Shown here: positions 7,221 to 14,504 of the stretch, in pieces
Position numbering within the stretch: position 1 is the first letter of the stretch
Layout: each line of letters opens with the position of its first letter
Origin: Streptomyces sp. NRRL F-6131
GTDB taxonomy: Bacteria > Actinomycetota > Actinomycetes > Streptomycetales > Streptomycetaceae
Direction of reading: 5' to 3'
Assembly (NCBI GenBank): GCA_000719695.1
Contig: JOHN01000096.1
Span: forward strand, 1-22,123
Length of the DNA: 22,123 nucleotides
Notes under the pieces: generated by a model
The model's input: the letters and a program-made list of their open reading frames with translations, nothing else
Told to the model about the DNA's origin: nothing
The model's database searches: none
Program-made: the position numbers and the translations under genes

Positions 7221-8631
7221 GGCGACGCTCCTGCGGCTTGCGGACGGCGGCGGCCTGGTCGGCGGCGCGCTTGTTCCGGCGACGGTTCGGGGTGGCGGCG
7301 GACGGCGGTTGCGGCCATGAACCGCCGGGGACGACCCCGGCCGCCATCGCGCCGGGCGGCATCGCGGACGTCCGCTCCAACCGCACGCCCTGCTGTCGGA
7401 CGCCCTCCTCGATGGCGGGCAACTGCTCGTCGCAGAACCACTGCTGGACGCTCTCGTCCTGCTCCTCGTCCTGCTCCTCGCCCAGCCACCCGGCACCGGC
7501 CGCGGAGGCGGTCCCGGCGTCGTCGCGGCGGACCACCGCCGTGGAGAGGGTGGCCCGGTCCGGCGCGAGCACCAGCCGCAGCCCGTACCCCGCGGCCGGC
7601 GGCTCCCCGGCGGCCGTCGCCGCCCCGGGCTGTGCGGGCCCGGGGTCGCCGAACGGCACCACCACCTCGCCCTCGGTGGCCAGCAGGTCCTCGAAGTCCT
7701 CGCCGACCAGGTAGTCCCGCCCGCGCAGCACCTCGGCGAGCGCCGCCGCCACCGGCACCCGGTTCCGGCGGGCGTCGGCCCGGGCGACGGCCTCCTCCAC
7801 GGCGGGCCGCAGACAGGCCGGGTCCTCGGCGGCGGCGAGATCGGCGAGCAGCCGGTCGCGCTCGGCGGGCTCGGCCTCCCGGGCCAGCTCAGCCAGGGCG
7901 GCGCGCAGTTCGGCCCGCTCCTCGTCGCGGGCGCGGCGTTGCACCGAGTGCTGGACGAGCGCGGCGAGGTCGGTGAGCGTCGTCCGCACGTCGGAGACGG
8001 TCCCGGCCGCCTTCAGCGAGCGCACCAGACCCGCCACCCGTTCGAGGTCGGCCGGGTCGCAGCGGGGCACGTCGCGCTCGAGGACCGCCTGCGCCTCGAC
8101 GAGCGCGGCGGAGCGGACCCGCTCGGTCCGTTCGGCCTGTTCGGCCCGTGCCTGCTCGGCGGCCCCGGCGGCTGCGGCCGCGGCGGTGGCGGCCGCCGTG
8201 GCCGCGCTCCGGCGGGTGTCCGCGCGGGCCGGACGCGGACGTTCGGGTTCGACCACCGCCTCCGGCAGCACGGCCGACCACACGTCCTGCACCGCCTCCG
8301 CCAGCTCCCGGGCGGCCCGCGCGTTCGCCGCCTGCGCCCGCTCGACCGCCCGCGCCAGCTCGGCCTCGTCCGCCCCGGCCCCGACGGTCACCGTCTCCAG
8401 CGTGACCCGGGCCGTCCGGTACGCGCGCCGCAACTGCCCGGCCTCGCCGCGCAACCCCTGGGCCTGCTCGTTCAGCTCACCCAGCCGGGAGCGCAGCTCC
8501 GCCCGCCGCTCCTCGGCCCGCCGCAGGTTCTCGGCCCGCTGGGCCTCGGCGGCCAGTCGGGCGCGCAACTGCCGGCGGCGCTCGGCCTCCCGGTCGACAT
8601 AGGACCACCCGTATCCCGCGGAACTGCTCAC
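7210..8631 (-). CDS. Coiled-coil protein, first gene of the kinase/FHA/AAA+ operon
   Basis: The predicted protein has 473 residues. GTG 8631 is chosen because GGAAGGCGG lies just upstream; an earlier in-frame start at 8772 would add a low-complexity Arg-rich tail without an RBS. Residues about 12-75 are a strongly charged helix (DREAERRRQLRARL and on), a long coiled coil. A second Ala/Glu/Arg-rich helical region covers about 130-190, and more helices follow to about 330. The region 335-400 is more globular (VGEDFEDLLATEGEVVVPFG, YGLRLVLAPD). An acidic EEQDEEQDE tract and a very basic C-terminus end the protein. I do not recognise the family. Its place at the head of the operon and its overlap with the ATPase gene suggest a scaffold, adaptor or substrate of that ATPase. 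Confidence 0.8.
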   Translation of the reverse strand: MSSSAGYGWSYVDREAERRRQLRARLAAEAQRAENLRRAEERRAELRSRLGELNEQAQGLRGEAGQLRRAYRTARVTLETVTVGAGADEAELARAVERAQAANARAARELAEAVQDVWSAVLPEAVVEPERPRPARADTRRSAATAAATAAAAAAGAAEQARAEQAERTERVRSAALVEAQAVLERDVPRCDPADLERVAGLVRSLKAAGTVSDVRTTLTDLAALVQHSVQRRARDEERAELRAALAELAREAEPAERDRLLADLAAAEDPACLRPAVEEAVARADARRNRVPVAAALAEVLRGRDYLVGEDFEDLLATEGEVVVPFGDPGPAQPGAATAAGEPPAAGYGLRLVLAPDRATLSTAVVRRDDAGTASAAGAGWLGEEQDEEQDESVQQWFCDEQLPAIEEGVRQQGVRLERTSAMPPGAMAAGVVPGGSWPQPPSAATPNRRRNKRAADQAAAVRKPQERRRER

Positions 8632-8923
8632 CGGCCGCCTTCCGAAGCGCGAGTCATGACCTGCGGCGCGCACCGGCCGGGAGCTCGGCACCGGTCCGGT
8701 TACACCCTGCGCGCGCCATGGAGGCCGGTGCGGGTCGTGTACGAGACGTCTCGACCGCGCGCGAACCGGCACCGCCCCCGAGGTGCTGCTGAGCCCCCAT
8801 CATGCCGCAGATCACGCAGGGGCGTTCCGCCTTTGCGAATCCGGGATCACCCCCCGTGGCACACCCCGGCACGCTACATTGGCGCACGACCGGCAGGCAC
8901 GGGACGCGAGAGGGATGAGGGCG
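8632..8923. promoter_or_regulatory. Divergent intergenic region between the five-gene operon and the RES module
   Basis: This 292-base gap must hold promoters for both directions. It contains a perfect 12-base palindrome cgagacgtctcg at 8742-8753, a possible operator. On the plus strand TACATT at 8875-8880 fits a TANNNT -10 box about 44 bases before the antitoxin start, but no convincing -35 is seen. No promoter can be assigned with confidence for the minus-strand operon. Confidence 0.35.
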
Positions 8924-9592
8924 ATGGCGCTGACCGATGTCCTCGACGTCCTGCGCGAGCACTGGGACGAAGTCCAGGAGCATCTCGACGAATCCGCCCG
9001 GACCTCCCTCCTGGCGCTGCTGGACGCACCGTCCGCCGACCCCGAACGAACCGCCCGGAAGATCGCCCGGCTCGTGCTGGCGGCCGTCCCGGACGGGCAC
9101 CCGGTGCGCGCCGCACTGGAGGATTCGGTCCGCTACTCGCAGGCCGTGCGCGCCGAACTCACCGACCGTGAGGCCGTGCTGCGGGCACTCGCCCTGTTCC
9201 GCGGGGCGGCGGACCCGGCGCCCGCCCCCGCCGCCGCCACGCCCTCGCCCCCCGAGGACGCCGACGACTGGCTGCTCGCCGCGGACTCCGTCAGCGCCGC
9301 CGATTACCGGGCCGGCGGCCACGACCCCGCCGATCCCGACCTCATCCGGCTGACCGACCGCCAGGGCGCCGTCCGCCTCCCGGCGTTCCAGTTCGACGGC
9401 GCCTCCGGCCGGCCGCTGCCCGTCGTGGTGGCCGTCAACCGCCTGCTGGACGCCGACGACGACCCGTGGGGCGTCGCCGACTGGTGGCTGGGCGCCAACG
9501 CCTGGCTGGACGCCGTCCCCGCCCGCCTGCTGGGCACCCCCGGGGAGCAGGCCTTGCTCGCCGCCGCCCGCGCCGAGATCGCGGAGTGGTGA
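8924..9592 (+). CDS. Probable antitoxin of RES toxin (Xre/MbcA/ParS-like C-terminus)
   Basis: The predicted protein has 222 residues. ATG 8924 is preferred over ATG 8915 because GAGAGGG at 8908-8914 abuts the earlier codon but sits well for the later one. The N-terminal half is helical and acidic. The C-terminal 55 residues (WGVADWWLGANAWLDAVP, then ARLLG) resemble the toxin-binding domain of Xre/MbcA/ParS antitoxins, with the paired-Trp and WL...N pattern before a P..LL turn. It lies 4 bases before the RES gene, the usual antitoxin-first order. An alternative is an unrelated partner protein of the RES enzyme. No obvious helix-turn-helix is visible, so DNA-binding autoregulation is unsure. 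Confidence 0.65.
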   Translation: MALTDVLDVLREHWDEVQEHLDESARTSLLALLDAPSADPERTARKIARLVLAAVPDGHPVRAALEDSVRYSQAVRAELTDREAVLRALALFRGAADPAPAPAAATPSPPEDADDWLLAADSVSAADYRAGGHDPADPDLIRLTDRQGAVRLPAFQFDGASGRPLPVVVAVNRLLDADDDPWGVADWWLGANAWLDAVPARLLGTPGEQALLAAARAEIAEW

Positions 9593-9596
9593 CCGC

Positions 9597-10262
9597 ATGC
9601 CCGACGTGAAGGTCCCCGCCCCGACCGTGCGCGCCACCCCGCACGTCGACGTGCTGCCCGCCGGCACCGTGCTGCACCGCGTGCACCTGGCCGCCTACCC
9701 GGTCACCTCGTTCAACCCGAACCCGTCCGACACCCACTACGAGGGCGGCCGGTTCTGCTCCTACCAGGGCGACGGCACCCACCTGCCGTACCTGTACGCC
9801 GGCTTCGCGGAGCGCACGGCGGTGATGGAGACGCTGGTCCGCGGCATCCCGTTCGACGAGCGCGGCTGGCGGCGCGTCCGGCGCGCCGCGGTGCGGGGCC
9901 GGGTGCTGTCCCGGATCGAGACCACCTGTGACATCCCGCTCGTCGGCCTGATGACGCTCGACCAGCTCGCGGCCGTCCACCAGGACGAGTGGCTGATCCA
10001 CTCCACCCCCGACGCCTACCCGCGCACCCGCCGCTGGGCCTCCTGGATCCGCGGCCAGGCACCGCAGGCGCTCGGCCTGCGGTGGCCGTCCAAGCGCGAC
10101 CTGGGCGGCAGCGCCTGCATCCTCTACGAGCACGACCCCGCCACCCCCCTGGTCAAGCCGGTCGGCCCCGCCCCCGTCCCCCTGGACACCGCCGAGGGCG
10201 CCGCCTTCCTCAACGAGCTGCTCGCCCCGGCCCGCACCCGGATCGAACCCCCACGCCGGTAG
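9597..10262 (+). CDS. RES domain NAD+ phosphorylase toxin
   Basis: The predicted protein has 221 residues. ATG 9597 follows the upstream stop by four bases, with GGAG inside the end of the previous gene as RBS. The RES fold is visible: LHRVH near 26-30 (R28), FNPNPSDTHYEGGRFC near 39-54, YLYAGFAERTAVMETLVRG near 65-83 (E78) and LRWPSKRDLGGSACILYE near 161-178 (S165). R28, E78 and S165 fit the Arg-Glu-Ser signature. Characterised members such as MbcT and Res degrade cellular NAD+ and halt growth unless bound by their antitoxin. The gene is complete with no broken motif, so an active toxin is likely. Confidence 0.88.
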   Translation: MPDVKVPAPTVRATPHVDVLPAGTVLHRVHLAAYPVTSFNPNPSDTHYEGGRFCSYQGDGTHLPYLYAGFAERTAVMETLVRGIPFDERGWRRVRRAAVRGRVLSRIETTCDIPLVGLMTLDQLAAVHQDEWLIHSTPDAYPRTRRWASWIRGQAPQALGLRWPSKRDLGGSACILYEHDPATPLVKPVGPAPVPLDTAEGAAFLNELLAPARTRIEPPRR

Positions 10263-10320
10263 GACTGCCCGATCGCGCGGCCGTGCGGGCGATTCCGGTC
10301 GGGAGCGGTCCGCGGCCGGG

Positions 10321-10326
10321 TAGCCT
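10321..10326 (+). promoter_or_regulatory. TANNNT -10 box of a probable leaderless transcript
   Basis: TAGCCT ends seven bases before the ATG at 10334, and no purine-rich RBS lies between. This spacing is typical for leaderless actinomycete genes. No good -35 hexamer is visible. Confidence 0.45.
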
Positions 10327-10333
10327 CGCGCCC

Positions 10334-10693
10334 ATGGCGGAGGAGGAACGGTACGCGCTGTACCGGGAGGAAGCGAAGGTGCTGGCCGCGATCGGGGAGC
10401 AGGTCCACGCCCAGGCCGGCAAGGTGACGGTACGGCTGCCGAGGGCGGTGGCCCGGGCCGCGGTGGACGCCTGGGAGCGCGACGACCCGGACGACGAGCT
10501 CGGCGAGGAGACCATCGAGCAGTACGAACTGCGGCGCCAGGCCGGTGACCTGGCCCTGGCCGGCCTGACGATCTCGGAGCACGGGCGCTGGGAGGGCGAG
10601 GAGGTCGTCGTCGACCTGCACGTCTCCTACGCGGGGTCGGCCGTCCTCGCGTACCTCGAGGCCGCGGGGCCGGACTTCCGCCCGGCGGACTGA
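10334..10693 (+). CDS. Small acidic protein of unknown function
   Basis: The predicted protein has 119 residues, begins MAEEERYALYREEAKVL and is rich in acidic residues. ATG 10334 is chosen because the homologous-looking part begins there and a -10 box is placed for a leaderless message. It appears to be alpha/beta with no membrane segment or signal peptide, and I recognise no family. It follows the RES toxin by 71 bases with its own promoter candidate, so it may be independent. Its last 67 bases overlap the end of the convergent propeller gene. Confidence 0.7.
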   Translation: MAEEERYALYREEAKVLAAIGEQVHAQAGKVTVRLPRAVARAAVDAWERDDPDDELGEETIEQYELRRQAGDLALAGLTISEHGRWEGEEVVVDLHVSYAGSAVLAYLEAAGPDFRPAD

Positions 10694-11919
10694 CCGTCAG
10701 GGCCCGACCGGGGGGTGCCGAGGCACTGGATCCCGGTGCGGGTCGCGCGGTAGACGGTGGACCCGGCTGCGGACCCCGTGCTGGACGCGGTGGTGGACCC
10801 GGTGGTGGCCAGGGCGACGCGGGTGTACGGGGTGTCGGCGGCGAGGTGGTCCGGTTCGTCGCGCCAGCGGAGGTGGCCCCTCGCCAGGTCGTGGGCGAAG
10901 AGCCGGTCGTCGTTCGTCCCCGTGTACACCGTGCCGGCGGCGGCCGTCATGGCGCTCATGCCGCGGCCCAGCCCCGAGGGCACGGTCTCCGTCCAGCGGG
11001 TGTCCCCCGTGCCGGCGTCCAGGGCGGTGAGCTCGTTGCCGCTCAGCAGGCAGACCGCCCCTCCGGTGGCCACGAGCGGCCCCGGGGCGCGGCGCCGCCG
11101 CCGCTGCCACAGGGACCGGCCGTCGGCCGCGTCCAGGGCGTGCACGGTGGCGCCGCCGGACTCCCGGTCGTTGCTCGCCAGGTGGAGCACGCCCTGGTGG
11201 AGGGTGGGCGCGAAGTCCGCCGGGCCGACGGCCTCTTGCGACCAGCGCCGGGTACCGTCGCGCAGATCGAGGGCGAGCAGCCCGCGCGTGCGGCCGGGGA
11301 CGTACACGGTGTCGCCGACCACGAGCGGCACGGCCGAGACGTCCGCCGGGCTGCTCCAGCGGACCTCGCCGGTGGCGAGGTCGTGGCAGCGCAGCGCGGT
11401 GCCGCAGCCCGCCAGCACGTGCTCGCCGGCCACCACGAGGCCCGGCTCCTGCGGCAGATCGCGCCAGTCCGGCACCGGGAGTTCCCACCGCACCTCCCCC
11501 GACGCCGCGTCCAGGGCCCGGACGGCGGTCGGGAGGTTGACGCACACGGCGCCGCTCCCGGCCGCCAGCGGCCAGCCGCCCCAGGAGTCGACGTCGTCGG
11601 CCGTCCCCACCGTCGTGCTCCAGCGGACGGCGCCGGTCCGCGGGTCGTGGGCCCGGACGGCGCCGTCGTAGCCGCAGACGTAGAGCTCGCCCCGCCCGTC
11701 GTCGGACAGGACGATCCGCCCACCGGCGGCCGTCGTGCCCCAGATCCGGGGCCCGCGGGCCGGCACGCGGTCCGCCCACCAGCGGGCCCCGGCCGGGACG
11801 CCGAGAGCACCCAGACCGCCCACGGCGCTCAACAGCAGCCGCCGGTGGATCCGGGGACGGCCGGGCTCGTACGGCGGTGCGGTGTCGGCGGTGTCGGCGG
11901 TGTCGGCGGCGGCGTTCAT
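10627..11919 (-). CDS. PQQ-type beta-propeller repeat protein, probably Tat-exported
   Basis: The predicted protein has 430 residues. ATG 11919 is chosen because the twin-arginine segment ([21 protein letters not shown]26-R27) follows shortly after it; no strong RBS is seen. The body has seven repeats ending in a Trp-containing strand, for example [42 protein letters not shown] and [14 protein letters not shown]. This is the pattern of PQQ-like (BamB-type) seven-bladed propellers. Such proteins often bind partners rather than PQQ. The C-terminus is Ser/Thr/Gly-rich and reads through into the convergent gene's 3' end. The N-terminal ADTADTADT comes from a 9-base tandem repeat. Confidence 0.85.
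   Translation of the reverse strand: MNAAADTADTADTAPPYEPGRPRIHRRLLLSAVGGLGALGVPAGARWWADRVPARGPRIWGTTAAGGRIVLSDDGRGELYVCGYDGAVRAHDPRTGAVRWSTTVGTADDVDSWGGWPLAAGSGAVCVNLPTAVRALDAASGEVRWELPVPDWRDLPQEPGLVVAGEHVLAGCGTALRCHDLATGEVRWSSPADVSAVPLVVGDTVYVPGRTRGLLALDLRDGTRRWSQEAVGPADFAPTLHQGVLHLASNDRESGGATVHALDAADGRSLWQRRRRRAPGPLVATGGAVCLLSGNELTALDAGTGDTRWTETVPSGLGRGMSAMTAAAGTVYTGTNDDRLFAHDLARGHLRWRDEPDHLAADTPYTRVALATTGSTTASSTGSAAGSTVYRATRTGIQCLGTPRSGPDGQSAGRKSGPAASRYARTADPA
11880..11908 (-). repeat. 9-base tandem repeat in propeller gene N-terminus
   Basis: The unit gtgtcggcg is repeated three times in direct order and encodes Ala-Asp-Thr repeats ahead of the export signal. Such a repeat could vary in copy number without a frameshift. 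Confidence 0.7.
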
Positions 11920-11998
11920 GCCGGAGACGACTTCGTGTACGGCCCGGCCGGTTCCGCCGCCGGGCGGTGACGGCCCTTTCGGGCAATCCGCGGGCGCG

Positions 11999-12036
11999 GC
12001 GCGGGCGACCAGCTGCGCGGGCGACCAGCTGCGCGG
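11999..12036. repeat. 16-base direct repeat (2.4 copies) upstream of divergent genes
   Basis: Positions 11999-12014 are repeated exactly at 12015-12030 and again for six bases. The core is gcgaccagctgcgcgg, which contains the palindrome cagctg. It lies between the propeller start (11919) and the DUF4291 start (12095), so it could be a pair of regulator sites in a shared promoter region, or a plain duplication. Confidence 0.6.
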
Positions 12037-12094
12037 CCGGTGCGGGAGGAAAACCGCTCGCGATGCCCACGGGACGGATGGCAGGGTGCGGCGC

Positions 12095-12661
12095 ATGGCC
12101 CCCCAGTATCAGATCCGTGCCGACTACGACGCTCACACGATCGTGGTCCACCAGGCGTACTCGCCCGCCATCGCCGACGCGGCACTGCAGGCGGGCCGCT
12201 TCGTCGCACCGTTCTCGTTCCACCGGATGACGTGGATCAAGCCGTCGTTCCTGTGGCTGATGCACCGCAGCAACTGGGCCCGCAAACCCGGCCAGGAGCG
12301 CGTTCTCGCGGTACGGATCACGCGCGAAGGCTGGGAGGAGGCCCTGTCCCGGGCCGTCCTCACCACGTCGGACCCGGCGGCCGTGGCCCGGGCGGCCGTG
12401 CACGTCCAGTGGGACCCGGAGCGCTCGCCGCGCGGGGCGGCGCTCAACCACTACAGCATCCAGGTCGGCATCGGCCGCCAGCTGATCCGCACGTTCACCG
12501 ACGACTGGATCGTCAACCTCACCGACCTCACCCCGCAGGTCCGCAAGGCCGCCGCACTGATCCAGACGGGGCACGCCGACAAGGCCCAGCGCCTGTTCCC
12601 CACCGAACGCGCCTACCCGCTGCCCCGCCCCCTGGAGAACCGGCTCTCCCCGGGCCGGTGA
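12095..12661 (+). CDS. DUF4291 family protein
   Basis: The predicted protein has 188 residues. ATG 12095 is used, with AGGG about 8 bases upstream; an in-frame GTG at 12086 is possible but lacks spacing for an RBS. The sequence [20 protein letters not shown], followed by [20 protein letters not shown] and [15 protein letters not shown], is characteristic of the DUF4291 family. No biochemical role for this family is known to me. The protein is full length and probably cytoplasmic. It is convergent with the siderophore-interacting gene. Confidence 0.85.
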   Translation: MAPQYQIRADYDAHTIVVHQAYSPAIADAALQAGRFVAPFSFHRMTWIKPSFLWLMHRSNWARKPGQERVLAVRITREGWEEALSRAVLTTSDPAAVARAAVHVQWDPERSPRGAALNHYSIQVGIGRQLIRTFTDDWIVNLTDLTPQVRKAAALIQTGHADKAQRLFPTERAYPLPRPLENRLSPGR

Positions 12662-12676
12662 GTGCCGCCTGGTGGT

Positions 12677-12726
12677 CACCGGCAGCCGCCCGTGGGTGGT
12701 GGTGACGGCGGGAACGGCTGCCGGTG
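12677..12726. terminator. 12-bp inverted repeat between convergent genes
   Basis: caccggcagccg (12677-12688) and cggctgccggtg (12715-12726) are exact reverse complements around a 26-base loop. A second imperfect hairpin follows at 12727-12755. The position between two convergent stops suggests bidirectional termination. Confidence 0.5.
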
Positions 12727-12761
12727 CCGGTGGGCCCGGGGGCGGGGCCACCCGGCGCGTG

Positions 12762-13610
12762 TCAGCCCTCGTCGGGCTCCGCCGGTTCGTCGGCGCGCTG
12801 GTCCTCGGTGCTGCCGAGGCGCCAGTAGCCCATGAAGCAGACGGCGCGGCGGTCGTAGCCGCGTTCGCCGACCAGGTGGCGGCGGAGGGCGCGGACGTCG
12901 GCGGCCTCGCCGGCGATCCACGCGTAGGGCGTGCCGGGGGGCAGGTCGGCGGCGCGGACGGCGTCGGGGAGCGCCGGGGTGCCCGGTTCGGTGCGGTGGA
13001 GCCAGGTGATGGTGGTGCCGGGCCGGTCGGTGGGGAGGTAGCCGTGTTCGGTCGGCCCCTCGACCTCGGCGAAGACCCGGACCGGCAGGCTCGCGGGCAG
13101 TTCGTCGAGGATCGCGGCGACGGCGGGCAGGGTCGACTCGTCCCCCGCCAGCAGCACCCAGTCCGCCCCGTCGGGCAGCTGGAACTCCACGCCGCCGGCC
13201 TCCTCGACCGCCGGCCCGCAGACGATCACCTTGTCGCCGGGCGCCGCCGACTCCGCCCAGCGGGAGCCGGGGCCGTGGTCGCCGTTGACGGCGATGTCGA
13301 TGTCGACCTCGTCGGGGTCGTGGCGCTGGGCCCGCACGGTGTAGGTGCGCAGCACCGGGCGGACGGCGGGGTCCATGCCCCGCCACGTGCGGTACCAGCC
13401 GAACTCGTCCTCGCCCTCGGGCATCAGCGGTTCGGCCTGCCCGGGGAGGGGCAGCAGGAGCTTGACCCGCTGGTCGAGCCCGCCGTTGACGAACCCGGTG
13501 AGGCTGGGGCCGCCGAGGGTGATCCGGGCCATGTGCGGGGTGATCCGGGCGGTCCGGACCACCTCGAGCGGGAAGAGCAGGAAGCGCGCGGGGGCGGTGG
13601 TGCTGGTCAG
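12762..13610 (-). CDS. Siderophore-interacting protein (NAD(P)H:ferric-siderophore flavoreductase)
   Basis: The predicted protein has 282 residues. I place the start at CTG 13610: GAGGAG lies six bases upstream, and the reading TSTTAPARFLLFPLEVVRT is the usual N-terminus of this family. The first ATG/GTG start, GTG 13562, has no RBS and would remove 16 residues of the first strand. The FAD site RTYTVR is at 88-93. The C-terminal half has LLAGDESTLPAVAAIL and YAWIAGEAADVRALRRHL, typical of the SIP domain that binds NAD(P)H, and ends with CFMGYWRLG. Family members reduce ferric siderophores in the cytoplasm to free the iron. An iron box directly upstream supports iron-repressed expression. Confidence 0.92.
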   Translation of the reverse strand: MTSTTAPARFLLFPLEVVRTARITPHMARITLGGPSLTGFVNGGLDQRVKLLLPLPGQAEPLMPEGEDEFGWYRTWRGMDPAVRPVLRTYTVRAQRHDPDEVDIDIAVNGDHGPGSRWAESAAPGDKVIVCGPAVEEAGGVEFQLPDGADWVLLAGDESTLPAVAAILDELPASLPVRVFAEVEGPTEHGYLPTDRPGTTITWLHRTEPGTPALPDAVRAADLPPGTPYAWIAGEAADVRALRRHLVGERGYDRRAVCFMGYWRLGSTEDQRADEPAEPDEG

Positions 13611-13632
13611 GGCCGTCTCCTCTCACCTGAAT

Positions 13633-13651
13633 TTAGGTAAGGCTAACCTAT
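13633..13651 (-). promoter_or_regulatory. Iron box (DmdR1/IdeR operator)
   Basis: TTAGGTAAGGCTAACCTAT matches the actinomycete iron box TTAGGTTAGGCTMACCTAA at nearly every base. It ends 22 bases before the CTG start of the siderophore-interacting gene, and TAAATT (minus strand, 13630-13635) could be the -10 it covers. Binding of the iron-loaded repressor would block transcription when iron is plentiful. Confidence 0.9.
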
Positions 13652-13699
13652 CTGAGGAGGTGTTCGCCCCCGTACGGCCCCGGGGATCTACGGGGCCGA

Positions 13700-13740
13700 C
13701 TCGGAGCGGGAAGTCGGCGGGGTCGACTTTCCGCACCGAG
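13700..13740. repeat. Palindromic intergenic repeat, copy A
   Basis: The arms 13700-13716 and 13724-13740 are 17 bases each with two mismatches. They contain gggaagtcg and cgactttcc. The same core occurs at 15800-15836 and 16662-16694. It stands between the siderophore-interacting gene and the ligase scrap plus ferredoxin-P450 pair. Confidence 0.8.
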
Positions 13741-13769
13741 CGGGTGCGGCGGGGGCCCTGCGGGCACCC

Positions 13770-13967
13770 GTGCCCGCCCGGACGGTGCCGGTCCGGCCGG
13801 AACTGGTCGTCGAGGTCGCCTCGGACGGCCTCCGGGGCAGGCCCCGCCACCCCGCCGGGCCGGCCCCGCGGTTCGCCCGGGCGGTGCGCCACCGGCCGGA
13901 CAGGAGCGCCGCCGAGGCCGACACCGCGGCCCCCGCAGGGGAGTTGACCACCGCCGACGGCTTGTGA
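13770..13967 (+). pseudogene. C-terminal remnant of an ATP-dependent DNA ligase
   Basis: A short open frame reads VRPELVVEVASDGLRGRPRH, then PAGPAPRFARAVRHRPD and SAAEADT. This closely follows the end of the OB-fold domain of ATP-dependent DNA ligases (VxPELVVEVAFDG...RYPGG.ALRFARVVRYRPDK.AAEADT). Nothing upstream resembles the nucleotidyltransferase domain with its KxDG motif, so only about 60 residues remain. It is not a functional ligase. It may mark a deletion or insertion joint, being directly beside repeat copy A. The match is from memory of the family. Confidence 0.6.
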
Positions 13968-14185
13968 GGCCGTCCGCACGGCCGGGTCCGCCGAGCCGTC
14001 CGGCGAAGTGGCGCGGGCTGAAACGTATTGCGCCGCAACGGGGGTTCACGCACAGGGGCCGAACCGGCCATTCTCGATCCGGCCACCGTACTCCTCCGTG
14101 AACGGACCAGCGACGGCTAGGTTGACCGTGACAACGAGAGGCGGCCGCCGGGCAGCCGGGGCCGCCCTGGCGAAAGGTGCCCGAC

Positions 14186-14404
14186 ATGCAGGTGAGCGTC
14201 GACCGGGACCGTTGCTGCAGCTCCGGCATGTGCGTGACGAACGCCCCCGAGGTCTTCGACCAGGACGACCGGGACAGTCTTGTGATGCTCCGTCAGACCG
14301 TTCTGCTGCCCGAACAGTTCGAGGACGTCAGACTCGCCTCCGAGCTCTGCCCGGGCCGGGCGATCACCGTCACCGGGGACGAGCCCGCGCGGACCGGGGC
14401 CTGA
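14186..14404 (+). CDS. [3Fe-4S]-type ferredoxin partner of P450
   Basis: The predicted protein has 72 residues. ATG 14186 has AAAGG eight bases upstream, whereas GTG 14177 lies inside that RBS. The cluster residues are C10 and C16 (CCSSGMC, CX5C) and C55 (ELCPGRAI), the three-Cys pattern of the small ferredoxins that pass electrons to actinomycete cytochromes P450. C11 is an extra Cys next to the first ligand. It lies 100 bases ahead of the P450 gene on the same strand, so it is very likely its electron donor. No ferredoxin reductase lies close by. Confidence 0.92.
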   Translation: MQVSVDRDRCCSSGMCVTNAPEVFDQDDRDSLVMLRQTVLLPEQFEDVRLASELCPGRAITVTGDEPARTGA

Positions 14405-14504
14405 CGGACCCCAGCCGCCGGCGCCGCAGGCCCCGCAGGCCACCGGAAACCTTCCCGGGCCCCGAACCCCACGAGAACACCCGCGACGTGAGGAGACCCC
14501 CGCC

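Larger units (their letters stand above)
13652..14185. other. 534-base intergenic region
   Basis: No intact gene is seen here. It contains palindromic repeat copy A (13700-13740), a plus-strand scrap resembling the end of an ATP-dependent DNA ligase (13770-13967), and the upstream region of the ferredoxin-P450 pair. TAGGTT at 14118-14123 is a possible -10 box for that pair, without a clear -35. gttcacg/cgtgaac at 14043-14049 and 14097-14103 form a widely spaced inverted repeat. Confidence 0.5.

Noticed and set aside
5190..7976. Plus-strand open frame of 928 codons opposite the AAA+ gene
   Set aside because: It has no motif and runs across the boundary of two well-supported minus-strand genes.
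8654..8880. Minus-strand reading with CVICGMMG that resembles a zinc knuckle
   Set aside because: It lies in the tail of a shadow frame opposite the antitoxin gene, lacks an RBS, and the rest is low-complexity.
8924..9592. Antitoxin gene as an MbcA/ParS protein with an N-terminal Xre HTH
   Set aside because: No helix-turn-helix pattern is seen in the first 100 residues, so only the C-terminal similarity is claimed.
11877..11919. Short tandem repeats as a CRISPR-like array
   Set aside because: Units are 9 bases, contiguous and within a coding sequence, with no spacers.
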